A stretch of DNA of 64,000 bases, from assembly GCA_020073085.1 (NCBI GenBank), contig JAIQFV010000001.1:248001-312000 (forward strand). The letters run 5' to 3'. A program made the position numbers and the translations under genes. This document shows, piece after piece, positions 7,431-18,000 of this stretch. This DNA comes from Terriglobia bacterium (GTDB taxonomy: Bacteria > Acidobacteriota > Terriglobia > JAIQFV01). The notes beneath the pieces are model-generated. The model ran no database searches, was not told the DNA's origin, and saw only the letters and a list, made by a program, of their open reading frames with translations. The number at the start of each line of letters is the position of its first letter. Within the stretch, counting starts at the first letter, position 1.

Positions 7431-10400
7431 TCAATCTCGTCCGAGCCCCGGGCGCCACAACACCTGTTTCCAGGCATGGAGGTAGTGATCCATGGCATCA
7501 TCGTAGTTGCCCTTCGCCAGCGCTTTGTCTCCTTTCAGCACCTCCTCATTCGCTTTATTAAGACTCGCGGGATCAGCCTCCTGCTGCTGCTGAGCATCTG
7601 CAATCACCACCAAGGCCAGGAGCCGATTTGCGTTGATCAACCGGTTGATGAAGACCTGAAGAACGGCATCAGGGATGTTGCTTTTCTTATCTCTGATGAG
7701 TTCACCCAGTTTGTCGATGCTCTCCTTATCTTCATTGAAGACCCTCTCCCCAAGTTTCGTCTTCAGGTGGGTTGGATCATTCCAATAGCCACCATCGAGT
7801 GACTTCGTCAAGCGTCGGATGACTTCGTCGAGCTTCTGTCTGTCTTCTTTATCGGCGACCGTAGCGCGGAGCGCCGAGATGGCACTGAGGACACTTTGCT
7901 TGATACCGAGAGGCCCCAGCACGATGATAGATACCTCGGCGCTCGCTACTCCACCGTGTCCGTCATTCACGGTAAGCGTCATGTTGTTCACGCCAAGGGG
8001 ACAGGTGAGCGTTGCCACTCCGTTGGATGCTGACCCGCACGATCCGTTCCAGGAGAATGCGAGCGTGCCTCCGTCAGGAGCGCTGCCGGAGCCGCTGAAA
8101 TTGACGCTTGCGCCTGGGGGTGCCGTGGCATCGATTATTTGATTCGCCCCTGCAATGACTGTAGGTGGCAAGTTCTGGATTCCCGGTGCACCTGGATCAA
8201 CGATCTCTCCATTGGCGATGCGGTCGGCATCGAACGGAGCGAAGCCGTCCGTCAGAGTCAGGATCACATTGTTTCCGGAGAACACCGCATTTTGGACCCT
8301 CATAAACTGCCCGGACGGGCCTAAGATCTTCCAATAACTATTGGCGGGGCCGGGCAGAGAGATCGTGACCGTAATCGTTCCGCCGGGTGACACTCCAGCT
8401 ACTGAGAAGGCAATCATTCCATAGGGGAACTGTACCCCGGGCGGAAGTTGTCCCAAGGCGGGTGAGACGCTTACGGCATGCAGTGAAGTCCCGGGCGGAG
8501 ACGTGATAGTGATGGGCCCGGCCGGACCAATGACGGTGGCGATATTTCGCGCTGAGACCGTGAGACTGGCGGTGGCGGTGTGCGTCGAAGACGCCGACGT
8601 GCCGGTCACTGTGATGGTGGCTGTTCCACCCGTGGTCAACGTGCTAACGACGAGGGTGAGAGTGGAGCTACCGCCCGCCGTGACCGAGGCGGGGCTGAAC
8701 GAACCCGTCACGCCGGGGGGAAAACCTGAGACGGCAAGGCTAACATTCTCCGCAACGCCACTCGTGAGAGCGGTAGTGATCGTGAAGGTGGTCGTCGCGC
8801 CCTGAGTCAGCGATGCGACGAGCGGGCTCATGGCGATCGAGAAGTTATTCGCCGCTGTGACCGTGATGGTGGCGGTGGTCGTGTTGTCGGATAGATTGGG
8901 CTCCGCGAAGGCGACGCACCGCGGGTTCGGGGGGCAGGCGGTCACGGTAGCGGTGTTGGTCAGGGGAGCCGATGCCTGGCCGGCAGGCAGAGCGGCCGCA
9001 TCGATGACGGCATCGTATTCAACGGTCCACTTTCCACCCGGGAGCAACATTTGCTGTAGAGTTGAAGCGGTGATCCAGGTGCACGTGAGTACCTGCGGTG
9101 TGCCACTCACCGTACAAGTGGGCAGGGGCTCTCCCGCAATGAGAGGAGTCCTCGGGTTCCCCGGGGTCGCGGAATTGATTGTCAGCCCCGCTGGCAACGT
9201 GTCCGTCAAAGTGAACACTCCGGACGCGGTGCCGCTCGTGGGTCCGTTGCTCACTTCAATAGTGTAGTGCACCGTTTCCCCAACGCCTGCCGTGGCCTTA
9301 TCGGACAGCTTTCGCACGGCCAGGTCCGGAGCGCTCACGGTGATGGTGGCGGTGGCCGTGTTGTCGGCTAGATTGGGCTCCGCGAGGGCGGTGCAGGGGC
9401 TGGAGGTCGGGGTGCAGGCGGTCACAGTGGCGGTGTTGGTCAGTGTAGCTGATGACTGTCCGGTGGGCAGAACCGACGTGTCAACGACGGCATCGTATTC
9501 GAGGGTCCACGTTCCGCCAGGAGGCAGTTGATTCTGGACAGAACTGTAAGCCCATGTGCAAGTGAGTACCTGCGGAGAGACCGACACCGTGCAGAATGGC
9601 ATGAGCTCTCCTGGCAGGAGTGGGACTCTCAGGTTCCCCAGGGTCGTGGAATCAATCGTCAGCCCCACCGGCAACGTGTCCGTCATCATGATTTCCCCAT
9701 ATGTGGCGTCGGCATTGGTTCCGTTGCTCACTTCAATGGTGTAGTGCACCGTTTCCCCGACGCCTGCCGTGGTCTTACCGGACAGTTTCCGCACGGACAA
9801 GTCCGGACCGGGTAGAGGGGCCGCCACAAACATGAAGGCATGGCCTTGCCCGTTGATTCTGCCATTCCCTGCGATCTGTCCATTGTCATTGACAGTCACT
9901 GCCGAATCCAAACTCTGCCAGGCCGGGGACGTGCTCGAAATAGCCTTCATCACACCGTTTCTATAGATGAATGCACGCTGTCCGTTCGCTGTCGTTGACG
10001 CACCCACCGTCGTGCCCGAGCCATTGACAGCGATCGCCCAGCTCCGTGCCCCCCCCAGCGTTCCGAGGTCAATCATCGCGCCTTGATTGTACAAAAAGGC
10101 ATGATAGCCCCCGGTTCCCTTATCGACACGACCCACCACTTGGCCAGAACTGTTCATGGCAACAGCAAAACTCGACAGTCCCCCGGCGCCGATGTCATTC
10201 ATCACTCCGCGGTCATAAAAAAAGGCATGCTGGGGGTTGGATGCCGCTGTCGACTGTCCCATCACCTGCCCCAGGTCATTGATGGCGTGGGCTTCGCTAT
10301 GGCCAAAGAGCCCCCCTCCGAGTGTACCGAGATCCGTCATCCCGCTGGTGCCATAGAGGAAGGCATGAAATCCACCGGTACTTTTATTTGCCGCTCCCAC

Positions 10401-12698
10401 CACCTGGCCGGAGTTGTTGATGGCGTAAGCCGTGCTATCCGGTCCACCAAGTGTGCCGAGGTCCGTCATTCCGACGCTGCTGCTATAGAGGAACGCATGC
10501 GTGCTTCCATCGGCAGTAAATGACCATCCGGTCACCTGGCCGGAGTTGTTGATGGCGGTGGCAAAGCTGTCTCTTCCACCGAACGTGCCAAGGTCGGCCA
10601 TCACCCCGTTGCTGTAAAGGAAGGCGTGCGCGACGCCCGCGGCCGTCATGGAATACCCAACCACCTGGCCGGAATCGTTGATGGCGGAAGGTATGATGTA
10701 TGTCCCTCCTGGAAGCGTGCCAAGATCGGTCATCACCCCGTTGCTGTAAATAAAGGCGTGTGTCGCGCCAGTGGCGGTGTAGGAGTAGCCGACTACCTGG
10801 CCCGAACCGTTCATGGCCGTGACAGCACTCGCTTGCCCACCGAGCGTACCGAGATCAATGATGTTGAATGCCTGCTCCGGCGGCGGCGTTATAAACGCAT
10901 TAATGGTGATCAAAATGCTCGTTATGGCTGTCAGTCCGTTCGCGTCGGTGACGAATACGGTGAAGGTATAAATGCCTTCCAGCGGGGAGGGGTTGGATAA
11001 AATCCCGGTTGCCGCGTCAATCCTAAACCCGACAAGAAATCCTGGCGCGCTCCAGGTATACGGCCCTGTGCCACCGGAGGCCGACAACGCAAGGCCGTAC
11101 GGGGCACCCTCCGCCCCCTCTGCAACTGCAGGGGTAATAATGGAAAAGTCGATGACGGTGGGTCCTGCGAGTTCTCCCGTTGCAGGAAGTCTCCCCCCGA
11201 TGGCTCCGTCCGATGCTTCGAAGTGGTAGGTGTGCGACCCGACTGCGAGAGTTGTAGTGAACGTGTACTGCTCGCCATCCGTGAAATTGCCATTGCGTAA
11301 CACGGGGTCCGTGGCCGCGGTGTCCTGCGACATCGCTGAACAGGCGCCGTCGATGCAGACGTTGACCGAGGTGGGCGTCAGATTCCCCGTGTGTGAATAG
11401 ACGGTCTTGAAAGTAAACACGGTAGACGCGGTGCCGGTGTCGGGATTGACGCCATCGGTCCCATACCCGGTCTCACCAGAATAAGAAAGCATTGGGGCCG
11501 GAGGAGGAGGGGGGGTGTTTATCATGGCGATGGCATGGTTATATCCTGAAGCGACTGCCGCAACGTTTGCCAGTCCACTTACTTGAACGGGGAGATCGTT
11601 TTCAACGGTCGGCTGGTTGTCGGCCGGGTTTCCGGCCAGGTAAGTTCCCCACGCCCAGACCGTCCCGTCGCCCATGAGGGCCAGCGTGTGGTTCATCCCT
11701 GCCGTGACCGCGATGACGTTGTTCAATGCATTCACCTGAGCGGCGGGAGTATGGCTCCGGGAATTAGTCCGGCCGATGGGATCGTTGGTCCCGTTGCCGA
11801 GCTGACCGAACTGGTTATTGCCCCACGTCCAGACGGTGCCGTCGCTCTTGAGGGCCACGGTATGACTGCCGTGACTGGCCACGGCGGTCACACCACTCAG
11901 TCCGGCCACCTGAGAGGGAGTCGGGCCGGGGGAATAGACGCTCCCCACTAACACGGAATCTCCCCAGGCCCAGACCGTCCCGTCGTTTTTGACGGCAACG
12001 GAATGCCCTTCGCCTGCGGCTATGGCGACGGCGCCAGTGAACGCGACTACAGGCAGAGGTTCTATTCCGGCCGGTTCGAAAGCGAGTTGCAGGGAGGCAT
12101 TGGATCCCCAAGCCAGGACCGTACCGTCGCCCTTGAGGGCGAGGGTATGAGCGGATCCTGCGGCCACTGCGGTTACACCAGTAAGCCCATTCACCTGGAC
12201 GGGAGTAAAACTATCAGAGTTTGACCCGTCACCGAGTTGGCCATCGGTGTTACTGCCCCAGGCCCAGACGGTTCCATCGCCTTTGATGGCCACGGCATGC
12301 GATAAACCCGCAGCCACTGCGATCACCCCGCTAAGGCCCTGCACCTGAACGGGTGCTAAGCTATCAGTGGCTGTACCGTCGCCCAACTGACCTCGCTGGT
12401 TAGAGCCCCACGCCCAAACCGTGCCATCGCTCTTGAGCACATAAGTGGAGCCCCCGCCTGCGGCCACGGACAAAACATTGGTAAGAGGCTGGCCCAAACC
12501 GTCGATCACCACATCCACACCAGAAAATTTATCGGCGTTCGTTCCGTCGCCGAGCTGGCCGTAAAAGTTATTGCCCCAAGTGAAAACGTCCCCGCTCGTT
12601 ATCCTAATGGCCGGACGGGATCTGGCCTCGTTGAAGGTGGGGTGGGTGCTGGCGCACAGCGTGAGGGCAGAGAGAGCAATGATATTCAGCAACTTCAT
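7431..12698 (-). CDS. Giant exported repeat protein: RCC1 propeller, HAF repeats, DUF11 and PKD-like domains
   Basis: 1755 residues. The ATG at 12698 is chosen because GGAGGAGG lies just upstream and a signal peptide follows (MKLLNIIALSALTLC). Approximate order: seven RCC1-type blades (VWAWGSNxxGQLGDG motifs, ~33-390); an Ig-like region with a cadherin-like putative Ig repeat (~400-605); about eight HAF repeats (MTDLGTLGG ... AINxSGQVVG ... HAFLY, ~609-960); two DUF11 repeats (VGETVHYTIEVSNG, ~961-1283), similar at DNA level; an Ig-like segment; a PKD/REJ-like domain (~1506-1593); and a C-terminal all-helical domain (~1596-1755) rich in Lys/Asp/Gln. No PEP-CTERM, LPXTG or type 9 sorting tag is visible. 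It is probably a secreted or surface adhesion/scaffold protein. Function beyond that is unknown. Confidence 0.85.
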   Translation of the reverse strand: MKLLNIIALSALTLCASTHPTFNEARSRPAIRITSGDVFTWGNNFYGQLGDGTNADKFSGVDVVIDGLGQPLTNVLSVAAGGGSTYVLKSDGTVWAWGSNQRGQLGDGTATDSLAPVQVQGLSGVIAVAAGLSHAVAIKGDGTVWAWGSNTDGQLGDGSNSDSFTPVQVNGLTGVTAVAAGSAHTLALKGDGTVLAWGSNASLQLAFEPAGIEPLPVVAFTGAVAIAAGEGHSVAVKNDGTVWAWGDSVLVGSVYSPGPTPSQVAGLSGVTAVASHGSHTVALKSDGTVWTWGNNQFGQLGNGTNDPIGRTNSRSHTPAAQVNALNNVIAVTAGMNHTLALMGDGTVWAWGTYLAGNPADNQPTVENDLPVQVSGLANVAAVASGYNHAIAMINTPPPPPAPMLSYSGETGYGTDGVNPDTGTASTVFTFKTVYSHTGNLTPTSVNVCIDGACSAMSQDTAATDPVLRNGNFTDGEQYTFTTTLAVGSHTYHFEASDGAIGGRLPATGELAGPTVIDFSIITPAVAEGAEGAPYGLALSASGGTGPYTWSAPGFLVGFRIDAATGILSNPSPLEGIYTFTVFVTDANGLTAITSILITINAFITPPPEQAFNIIDLGTLGGQASAVTAMNGSGQVVGYSYTATGATHAFIYSNGVMTDLGTLPGGTYIIPSAINDSGQVVGYSMTAAGVAHAFLYSNGVMADLGTFGGRDSFATAINNSGQVTGWSFTADGSTHAFLYSSSVGMTDLGTLGGPDSTAYAINNSGQVVGAANKSTGGFHAFLYGTSGMTDLGTLGGGLFGHSEAHAINDLGQVMGQSTAASNPQHAFFYDRGVMNDIGAGGLSSFAVAMNSSGQVVGRVDKGTGGYHAFLYNQGAMIDLGTLGGARSWAIAVNGSGTTVGASTTANGQRAFIYRNGVMKAISSTSPAWQSLDSAVTVNDNGQIAGNGRINGQGHAFMFVAAPLPGPDLSVRKLSGKTTAGVGETVHYTIEVSNGTNADATYGEIMMTDTLPVGLTIDSTTLGNLRVPLLPGELMPFCTVSVSPQVLTCTWAYSSVQNQLPPGGTWTLEYDAVVDTSVLPTGQSSATLTNTATVTACTPTSSPCTALAEPNLADNTATATITVSAPDLAVRKLSDKATAGVGETVHYTIEVSNGPTSGTASGVFTLTDTLPAGLTINSATPGNPRTPLIAGEPLPTCTVSGTPQVLTCTWITASTLQQMLLPGGKWTVEYDAVIDAAALPAGQASAPLTNTATVTACPPNPRCVAFAEPNLSDNTTTATITVTAANNFSIAMSPLVASLTQGATTTFTITTALTSGVAENVSLAVSGFPPGVTGSFSPASVTAGGSSTLTLVVSTLTTGGTATITVTGTSASSTHTATASLTVSARNIATVIGPAGPITITSPPGTSLHAVSVSPALGQLPPGVQFPYGMIAFSVAGVSPGGTITVTISLPGPANSYWKILGPSGQFMRVQNAVFSGNNVILTLTDGFAPFDADRIANGEIVDPGAPGIQNLPPTVIAGANQIIDATAPPGASVNFSGSGSAPDGGTLAFSWNGSCGSASNGVATLTCPLGVNNMTLTVNDGHGGVASAEVSIIVLGPLGIKQSVLSAISALRATVADKEDRQKLDEVIRRLTKSLDGGYWNDPTHLKTKLGERVFNEDKESIDKLGELIRDKKSNIPDAVLQVFINRLINANRLLALVVIADAQQQQEADPASLNKANEEVLKGDKALAKGNYDDAMDHYLHAWKQVLWRPGLGRD

Positions 12699-12855
12699 GA
12701 GTAAGCCTCCTCCAAATGGAAATTGAAACGGCTTGACCCCCGTTCCAATTACAAAAACAAAAATATCAATGTGAAACCCAGGGAGCCGTTCCAATCAACG
12801 ACTGAAAGGGATTTGGCCTCGGTTAGGCCAGCCACCCAAATAATCCGAACTGCAT

Positions 12856-13074
12856 TTATGCCGTTCTGTTTTCAGGAACGCCTCTTTGGGTTTCTCGAAA
12901 AAAAGTAGATCCGTTTACGGCCGCGCGCCTCGAAGGCGTCATTGTTGCGCTCAATCCTTCAGCATTGAGCGTCTCCTGCCGTGCCTCCAAGGACGGTGAT
13001 GTGGCTTCCGAAGACTCAGTGCCAAAGGCCGCAAATATGACGACGGAAATCATCATGAAGACAAGCTTTTTCAT
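12856..13074 (-). CDS. Small secreted hypothetical protein
   Basis: 72 residues. The ATG at 13074 has a purine-rich AGGGGG about ten bases upstream and opens a convincing signal peptide (MKKLVFMMISVVIFAAFG). The mature ~50 residues (from about TESSEATSPS) are polar with no recognisable motif. A longer reading from 13155 would place the signal peptide internally, so it is rejected. It lies 157 bases upstream of the giant RCC1/HAF gene on the same strand and may be co-expressed with it. Function unknown; the short length keeps confidence moderate. Confidence 0.5.
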   Translation of the reverse strand: MKKLVFMMISVVIFAAFGTESSEATSPSLEARQETLNAEGLSATMTPSRRAAVNGSTFFRETQRGVPENRTA

Positions 13075-13685
13075 GTAGGATCGCCCCCTGGAGCGCTTGG
13101 GTTGCGCTGCTATCTGTTGGGAATACGCGCGGGGCGTGGAAACGGAACAAATCAATCTTTAGGAAAATCTACTGGCGTGACCCGTTGAATCGGGTGATCC
13201 CAATGGCTCCTCCGCCGAGGCAGGGCGGCCAGTGGCGCAGCCTCACCATCCCGTGGGTGCGATCATGGCCGCAGTCTGCGCATTGTCAGGGTCGTGCGCC
13301 AGCATCCGGAGGCCTGCGAGGAGTGGACGTTGGGTATCCGACAAGGGAACAGGTGAGTATTTAGTTGATATGACCCGGTAAGAAAATGACGCGAAGGTGA
13401 GAGGGGCGGTAAGAGATGACTCCAATCGGACGGATTGGAAAAGAGTGGAGACACCGCGGAAAAGAATCCGTCGCTACCAGATAGTGGCGGGGGCCTTTTT
13501 CGAATGAAAGAAGTTGAGGGGGACTCAAACTCAGGGATCTATTCGGATAGAGCTTTAATTTGTGACCTCCTTTTTCTGAACTTACCTCTGCTTCGTCCGT
13601 TTGCTGTCGGACGTTTTACATACTCTGACATTTTCCGCGCGTCCCGGACAAGTGGAGCCAGGAAAACCGTGGAGCACGGGATTAC
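13075..13685. other. Intergenic region with no intact gene
   Basis: About 610 bases between the small secreted protein and a membrane-protein gene. Its only recognisable content is a short relic resembling a pseudouridine synthase (13485-13543). Short open frames here have no signal peptide, ribosome-binding site or family motif. Confidence 0.55.
13485..13543 (+). pseudogene. Short relic resembling the RluA-family synthase
   Basis: The stretch encodes GGGLFRMKEVEGDSNSGIY, close to GEPFFRMKEVEGEPNSETY in the synthase at 1678-2562. In the best-matching core (RMKEVEG) the codon differences are synonymous (cgc/cga, aag/aaa, gtc/gtt, ggc/ggg). This suggests descent from a once-functional homologue rather than a recent copy. 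No catalytic region flanks it, and the frame enters unrelated sequence on both sides. Confidence 0.5.
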
Positions 13686-14228
13686 CTACTTGAAAAGCTT
13701 GCGGAGCGGATGCGGACCAACTGCGTCCGTAGAACCGCTTGACCCCCAACCACCAACATCCACGAGCGGTTTGCCATCCACGGAAATCTCATGAAATCCA
13801 CGTAGCCCGCTGGAGGAATTGCCCCAAGCTTCGAACTCGACCACAACGACTCTCTTGCCAGAGCTCTTGAGCTGGTCGCAGAGACCTCGCCCCGAGGCGA
13901 CCTCCTCATAATGCGGATCCTCGACATATCTGAATCGAACCGGCTGGGCTTCGGGGTTTTCAGGCATGTATTTGTCTGGCGCACATTCCCATGTCATCTC
14001 TTTCTTGACACGGACATACTGGTCACGACTGGGCGCAACGATGACTACACTCAAAACAGCAACCAATGCGGTGCAGATGCCAACCACAATACGCGCATTT
14101 CGCCTGACGCCTTGCGGAAACAACCACGAGGCGGCTGAGGACTTTCTAAAAGCGGCCGCCAAAGCGTAAGCCGTGACCAGCAATAGTAGTGGTACTGCCA
14201 TGACTGTTATCATCGTTATTGCTCTCAT
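13686..14228 (-). CDS. Hypothetical protein with two membrane segments
   Basis: 180 residues, family not recognised. Two hydrophobic segments (about residues 5-25 and 45-65, the second GICTALVAVLSVVIVA) precede a soluble ~115-residue region, presumably outside the membrane, with two cysteines (ECAPDKY and GLCDQL). The start codon overlaps the upstream gene's stop by four bases (ATGA at 14225-14228), so the two genes are translationally coupled. They share the same layout of an N-terminal membrane part and a C-terminal beta-rich part and may form a complex. Both lie downstream of the permease-phosphatase fusion on the same strand. Confidence 0.6.
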   Translation of the reverse strand: MRAITMITVMAVPLLLLVTAYALAAAFRKSSAASWLFPQGVRRNARIVVGICTALVAVLSVVIVAPSRDQYVRVKKEMTWECAPDKYMPENPEAQPVRFRYVEDPHYEEVASGRGLCDQLKSSGKRVVVVEFEAWGNSSSGLRGFHEISVDGKPLVDVGGWGSSGSTDAVGPHPLRKLFK

Positions 14229-14950
14229 CTTTTGAGTCCGGTCGTGTCTCGTTTGGGCTGGAAGTCGATTTCATACCCTTGTCTTGCACCGCTCGCCAGT
14301 TCAACCTTTAACATGCTTTGCCTCGGGTCCTCCCATATCGGTTCTAAGCGGATGGTTCTCTTGAGTGTTGCGGCGTTGAGAGGATACCTCTTCCATTCCT
14401 GTCCGTATTGGACATAAATGATGTTTGTTGCGTTTGGTTCAGGCAAATCAACTGGGTGTGGAACCGGGTGTGACATTATGATGATCGCCCGACTGCTCTT
14501 CCCCTTGCCAAAGAACGAGTACTGACAATTTTCAACACTTCCCCCAATACCGATTCCCTTCAGTTGCGCGATTTCGGCGTTAGAGAGGCGCGCACCGGAA
14601 ATTCCTAGGATTTTGTCCAGCGAATCTGAGATCACAAGCGGTTCGTCGGAGGGGGACCATTTCATGATTCGGATGGTCAGTCGTTGGTCACTCAGCTTCG
14701 CGGCTGTCAGCCCGATGATCCCAGGCAGATAGAATGACCAAACCATAATGGCCCCCACCAACGCGAGCCGCGCCGCTGCATGTGCCCGCACCAAACTCAC
14801 ATAAGCGGAGAACACGAGAACAAGCGAACCGAGGAGCGATACGTACTTCCATGTACTAATTGGTGCTCCCCAAACAGCCCACCCGAGGGCATAGAGAACA
14901 GGGACTCCCGTGACCACACCCGCGGTGAGATATAGGAGGAATGGCAGCAT
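14225..14950 (-). CDS. Hypothetical protein with N-terminal multi-pass membrane domain
   Basis: 241 residues, family not recognised. Four hydrophobic segments fill roughly the first 110 residues (for example YVSLLGSLVLVFSAYVSLV and ALVGAIMVWSFYLPGIIGL). A soluble, probably beta-rich C-terminal domain of about 130 residues follows and ends in GYEIDFQPKRDTTGLKR. GGGAGG-like purines (GGGAGG about nine bases upstream of the ATG) support the start. It begins 86 bases after the permease-GAF-PP2C fusion gene and overlaps the next membrane-protein gene by four bases, so a three-gene unit is plausible. No catalytic motif is visible. Confidence 0.62.
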   Translation of the reverse strand: MLPFLLYLTAGVVTGVPVLYALGWAVWGAPISTWKYVSLLGSLVLVFSAYVSLVRAHAAARLALVGAIMVWSFYLPGIIGLTAAKLSDQRLTIRIMKWSPSDEPLVISDSLDKILGISGARLSNAEIAQLKGIGIGGSVENCQYSFFGKGKSSRAIIIMSHPVPHPVDLPEPNATNIIYVQYGQEWKRYPLNAATLKRTIRLEPIWEDPRQSMLKVELASGARQGYEIDFQPKRDTTGLKR

Positions 14951-15036
14951 GGTTAAGGGCCTCCCCTGGAGGATAGCCTCCCTGAGATGCTTTCGGGATC
15001 AAATCCTGGCTATGAGGCCTCAACTGGCATTGAGAT

Positions 15037-18000
15037 TCACTGCACCTTTACAACGAGCAATGTCAGATCGTCTCCGAGCGGGGCATCGGCGGTGAACTGC
15101 GCGATGGTTTCCTTGACCTTATCGACCAGTTCTCGAGCCCCGAGATGTCTTTCCCGCAACAGCAAATCGATTAACCGCTCCGTGCCGAACTCCTCGCCCT
15201 TGCTATCGGAGGCTTCTGTGACTCCGTCGGTATAGGCCACGAGTAAGTCCCCTTTAAGGAGACTGATGGTCGACTGTTCATAATCCAGGTTGGAGAACAT
15301 GCCGACAACCGGCCCTCCCGCGCTCAAGTATTCCACTTGAAATTCCGCACCCTGCCCCGACGCTGATGAAAAGGAGGTGTCAGGACCGGCCTGTTGACCC
15401 AGCTCTCCGGCCAAGGCTGAGCCGTTTCCGGCCTGCCCCGCGCGGATCAGGATGGGCGGGTTGTGGCCCGCGTTCACAAAAGTAAATCCGAGGTCCTTGA
15501 GGTCGAGTTGTCCGTAGAAAAGAGTCGCATAACTGGAAGGGCCCGTGGAAAGGACAAGGAGATGATTGATTGCGGCCACCACACCGGCCGGCGGGGGCGC
15601 TCCACGACTGGCCAGAGTCCTCATGGACGCTTGTATGGACGACATCAGAAGTGCCGCCGCCATTCCTTTCCCCGCGACGTCAGCCAGGACAATCCCCAGA
15701 TGATCCGCATCCAGAATGACGTAGTCGAAATAGTCTCCAGCCACGCCGCGGGCCGGGGTGCAGGCGCCGGCGATCTCAACCATTTCGGTGGTCGGCGACA
15801 CTTGCGGAAGCAGACGTCGCTGAACCTCAGAGGCCATCTGTAGTTCGCGCACCAGCCGCTCTTGCTCTGCGACGCGGCCTGCCAATTTGGAATTGGCCAC
15901 AATAAATGCCAGATGGGTGGCCATGTCCCCCACGAATTCACGCTCCTTCAAGTCATAGCCCGATCCGTCTTCCCGCGGACCAAGAATGAGCAGGCCCACG
16001 GTTTCCCCTTTCAACCTCATCGGCGCCACCAGACCTGCTTGTGCGGCCCGGAGCGCAGAAATCTCTTCTCGCCGCTCTTCAATCCCCCTCTCCCGCAAAT
16101 TAGGCGGCTCAGCTTGCTCCCACGCCTCGTAATCACCTGCTTCAATCCAAAGAGGTGTCGAAAGGCGGCTCAGCCTCCGGATCACAAAGGCATCCTTCTT
16201 GATTCGCAACGCCCCAGCAGAGTGGCCTGAAGGATCGATCTTGGGCATCGAGACGGCGCCAAGGAAATCACCCGTCGCATCGTCGCAAAAAAAAGCATGA
16301 GCATGCCGGCTGCCCATGGCCACCCGGACGGTCTCTACCGCATTGGAATAGAGTTCCTCAAGGCTGCTGGTGCCTCGAGCCGAAGCTGCCAGATCGGCAA
16401 GCACCTGCCGCTCGGTAGGATGTGGGGCGGTTTGTCGCTTGGCTGCGCCCAAGCGTGGCCGTGAGGTCCGCCGGGCAGACCGCCAGGAGAGCGGTTTATC
16501 CTGCTGAATCGTGATCAATGGATCGACTCGAGTGGCGCGGCGCGCCGGCACATAGCTTGCCAGCAGCGAAATCCCAAACAGTGGAAGTGAAACAGCCACC
16601 AGGGTCAAAGGGTCACGGGCACTCACCTCGAAGAGCAATGTGGAGAAGACGCGGCCAAGAGCCAGGGCGCCTAGGACGCCGATGATCAGGCCCGTGAGGA
16701 TGAGTTTGGAACCGTCGCCGAGAAACAGCCCGATCACTTGCCCCGGCTCGGCCCCGAGCGCCATCCGAACGCCGATCTCCCGTGTCCGCTGGGCTACCGA
16801 ATATGCCATCACTCCGTACAACCCCAGCGCGGCCAGAAGCAGGCCCGCACCTCCGAAGGCCGCCAGCACCGTCAGATTAAAACGCTGACCTGTCATGGAT
16901 GACGAAAAAATCCCATCCAACGTTCGGAACCTTGCCGGTAATTCCGGATTCAATGCCCGGACCGCCTGTCGAATGCTGGGCACCAGTGGGATGGGGTCGC
17001 CTTGTGAATGAATCACCAGCGAGAAATCGTTGGTCCGCCGGGGGCGTTGCCGATAGTCCACATAAAGGTCGCCGTAGGCGGGTCTATCGGGGCCCCGGTC
17101 ATGCACGTCTCCGACGATGCCCACGATGGTGGACCAGTGATCATCGCCGTCCATGTTGCCGGAGTTGACGCGCTTGCCGAGGACATCCTCGTGGGGCCAG
17201 AGACGCTGGGCAGCGCGCTGGCTGATGACCGCAACATGGGGAGTCCCCGGGCCCTCCGTGTCGGTGAACAGGCGCCCTCGAATAAGGGGGATACCCATGG
17301 CGCGAAAATACCCCTCACTCGCCACGCAAAAACCTGTCGAGGTTTCGATGGTGCGTTCACCCCGGCCCTCCAGCAACATTTCGCCACTGGGCAATCGGCT
17401 GCTGAGGGGGAGATTGCTGACTCCGCCTACCGCCAACACGCCAGGAAGCGCGCGCAGGCGTTCCAGCAAGCGCTGGAGGTCGGCAGCCAAGCGCAGCGCC
17501 TCCCGGTCATCGCGGGGTTCCGGGAAGGAAAGGTCCGCTACCAGACGGCTATCGGTCTGGAATCCCAGGTCCACCCGAAGCAGGCGCCCGAAGCTCCTCG
17601 CCAGGAGCCCGGCGCCCGTGAGCAGCACGAGCGTCATCGCCACCTGCAACACAACCAGAAGACTCTGGAGGTGGTGATGAGCCGGCCCACTGGAGCTGGA
17701 TCGCCCTTCTTCTTTCAGTATGTCGGAGAGGTTCGGGTCAGAAATGCGCGTGGCAGAAACCAATCCGAGGATCAGAGTCGTGAACACGGCGACGGCCAAT
17801 GCAAAGACCAGAACTCTTCCATCCACATGGATCTCTTGGAACCGGGGCAAGTCCTGCGCACTGAGGGCCAGCATGGCGCTTACGCCCCAGAGGGAAATCA
17901 CAACGGCCAGAACTCCGCCCGCAAGACACCGGAGGAAATTCTCCACCAGAAACTGCCGAATCAATCGAGAACGGCTCGCACCGAGCGCCGCTCGAATCGC

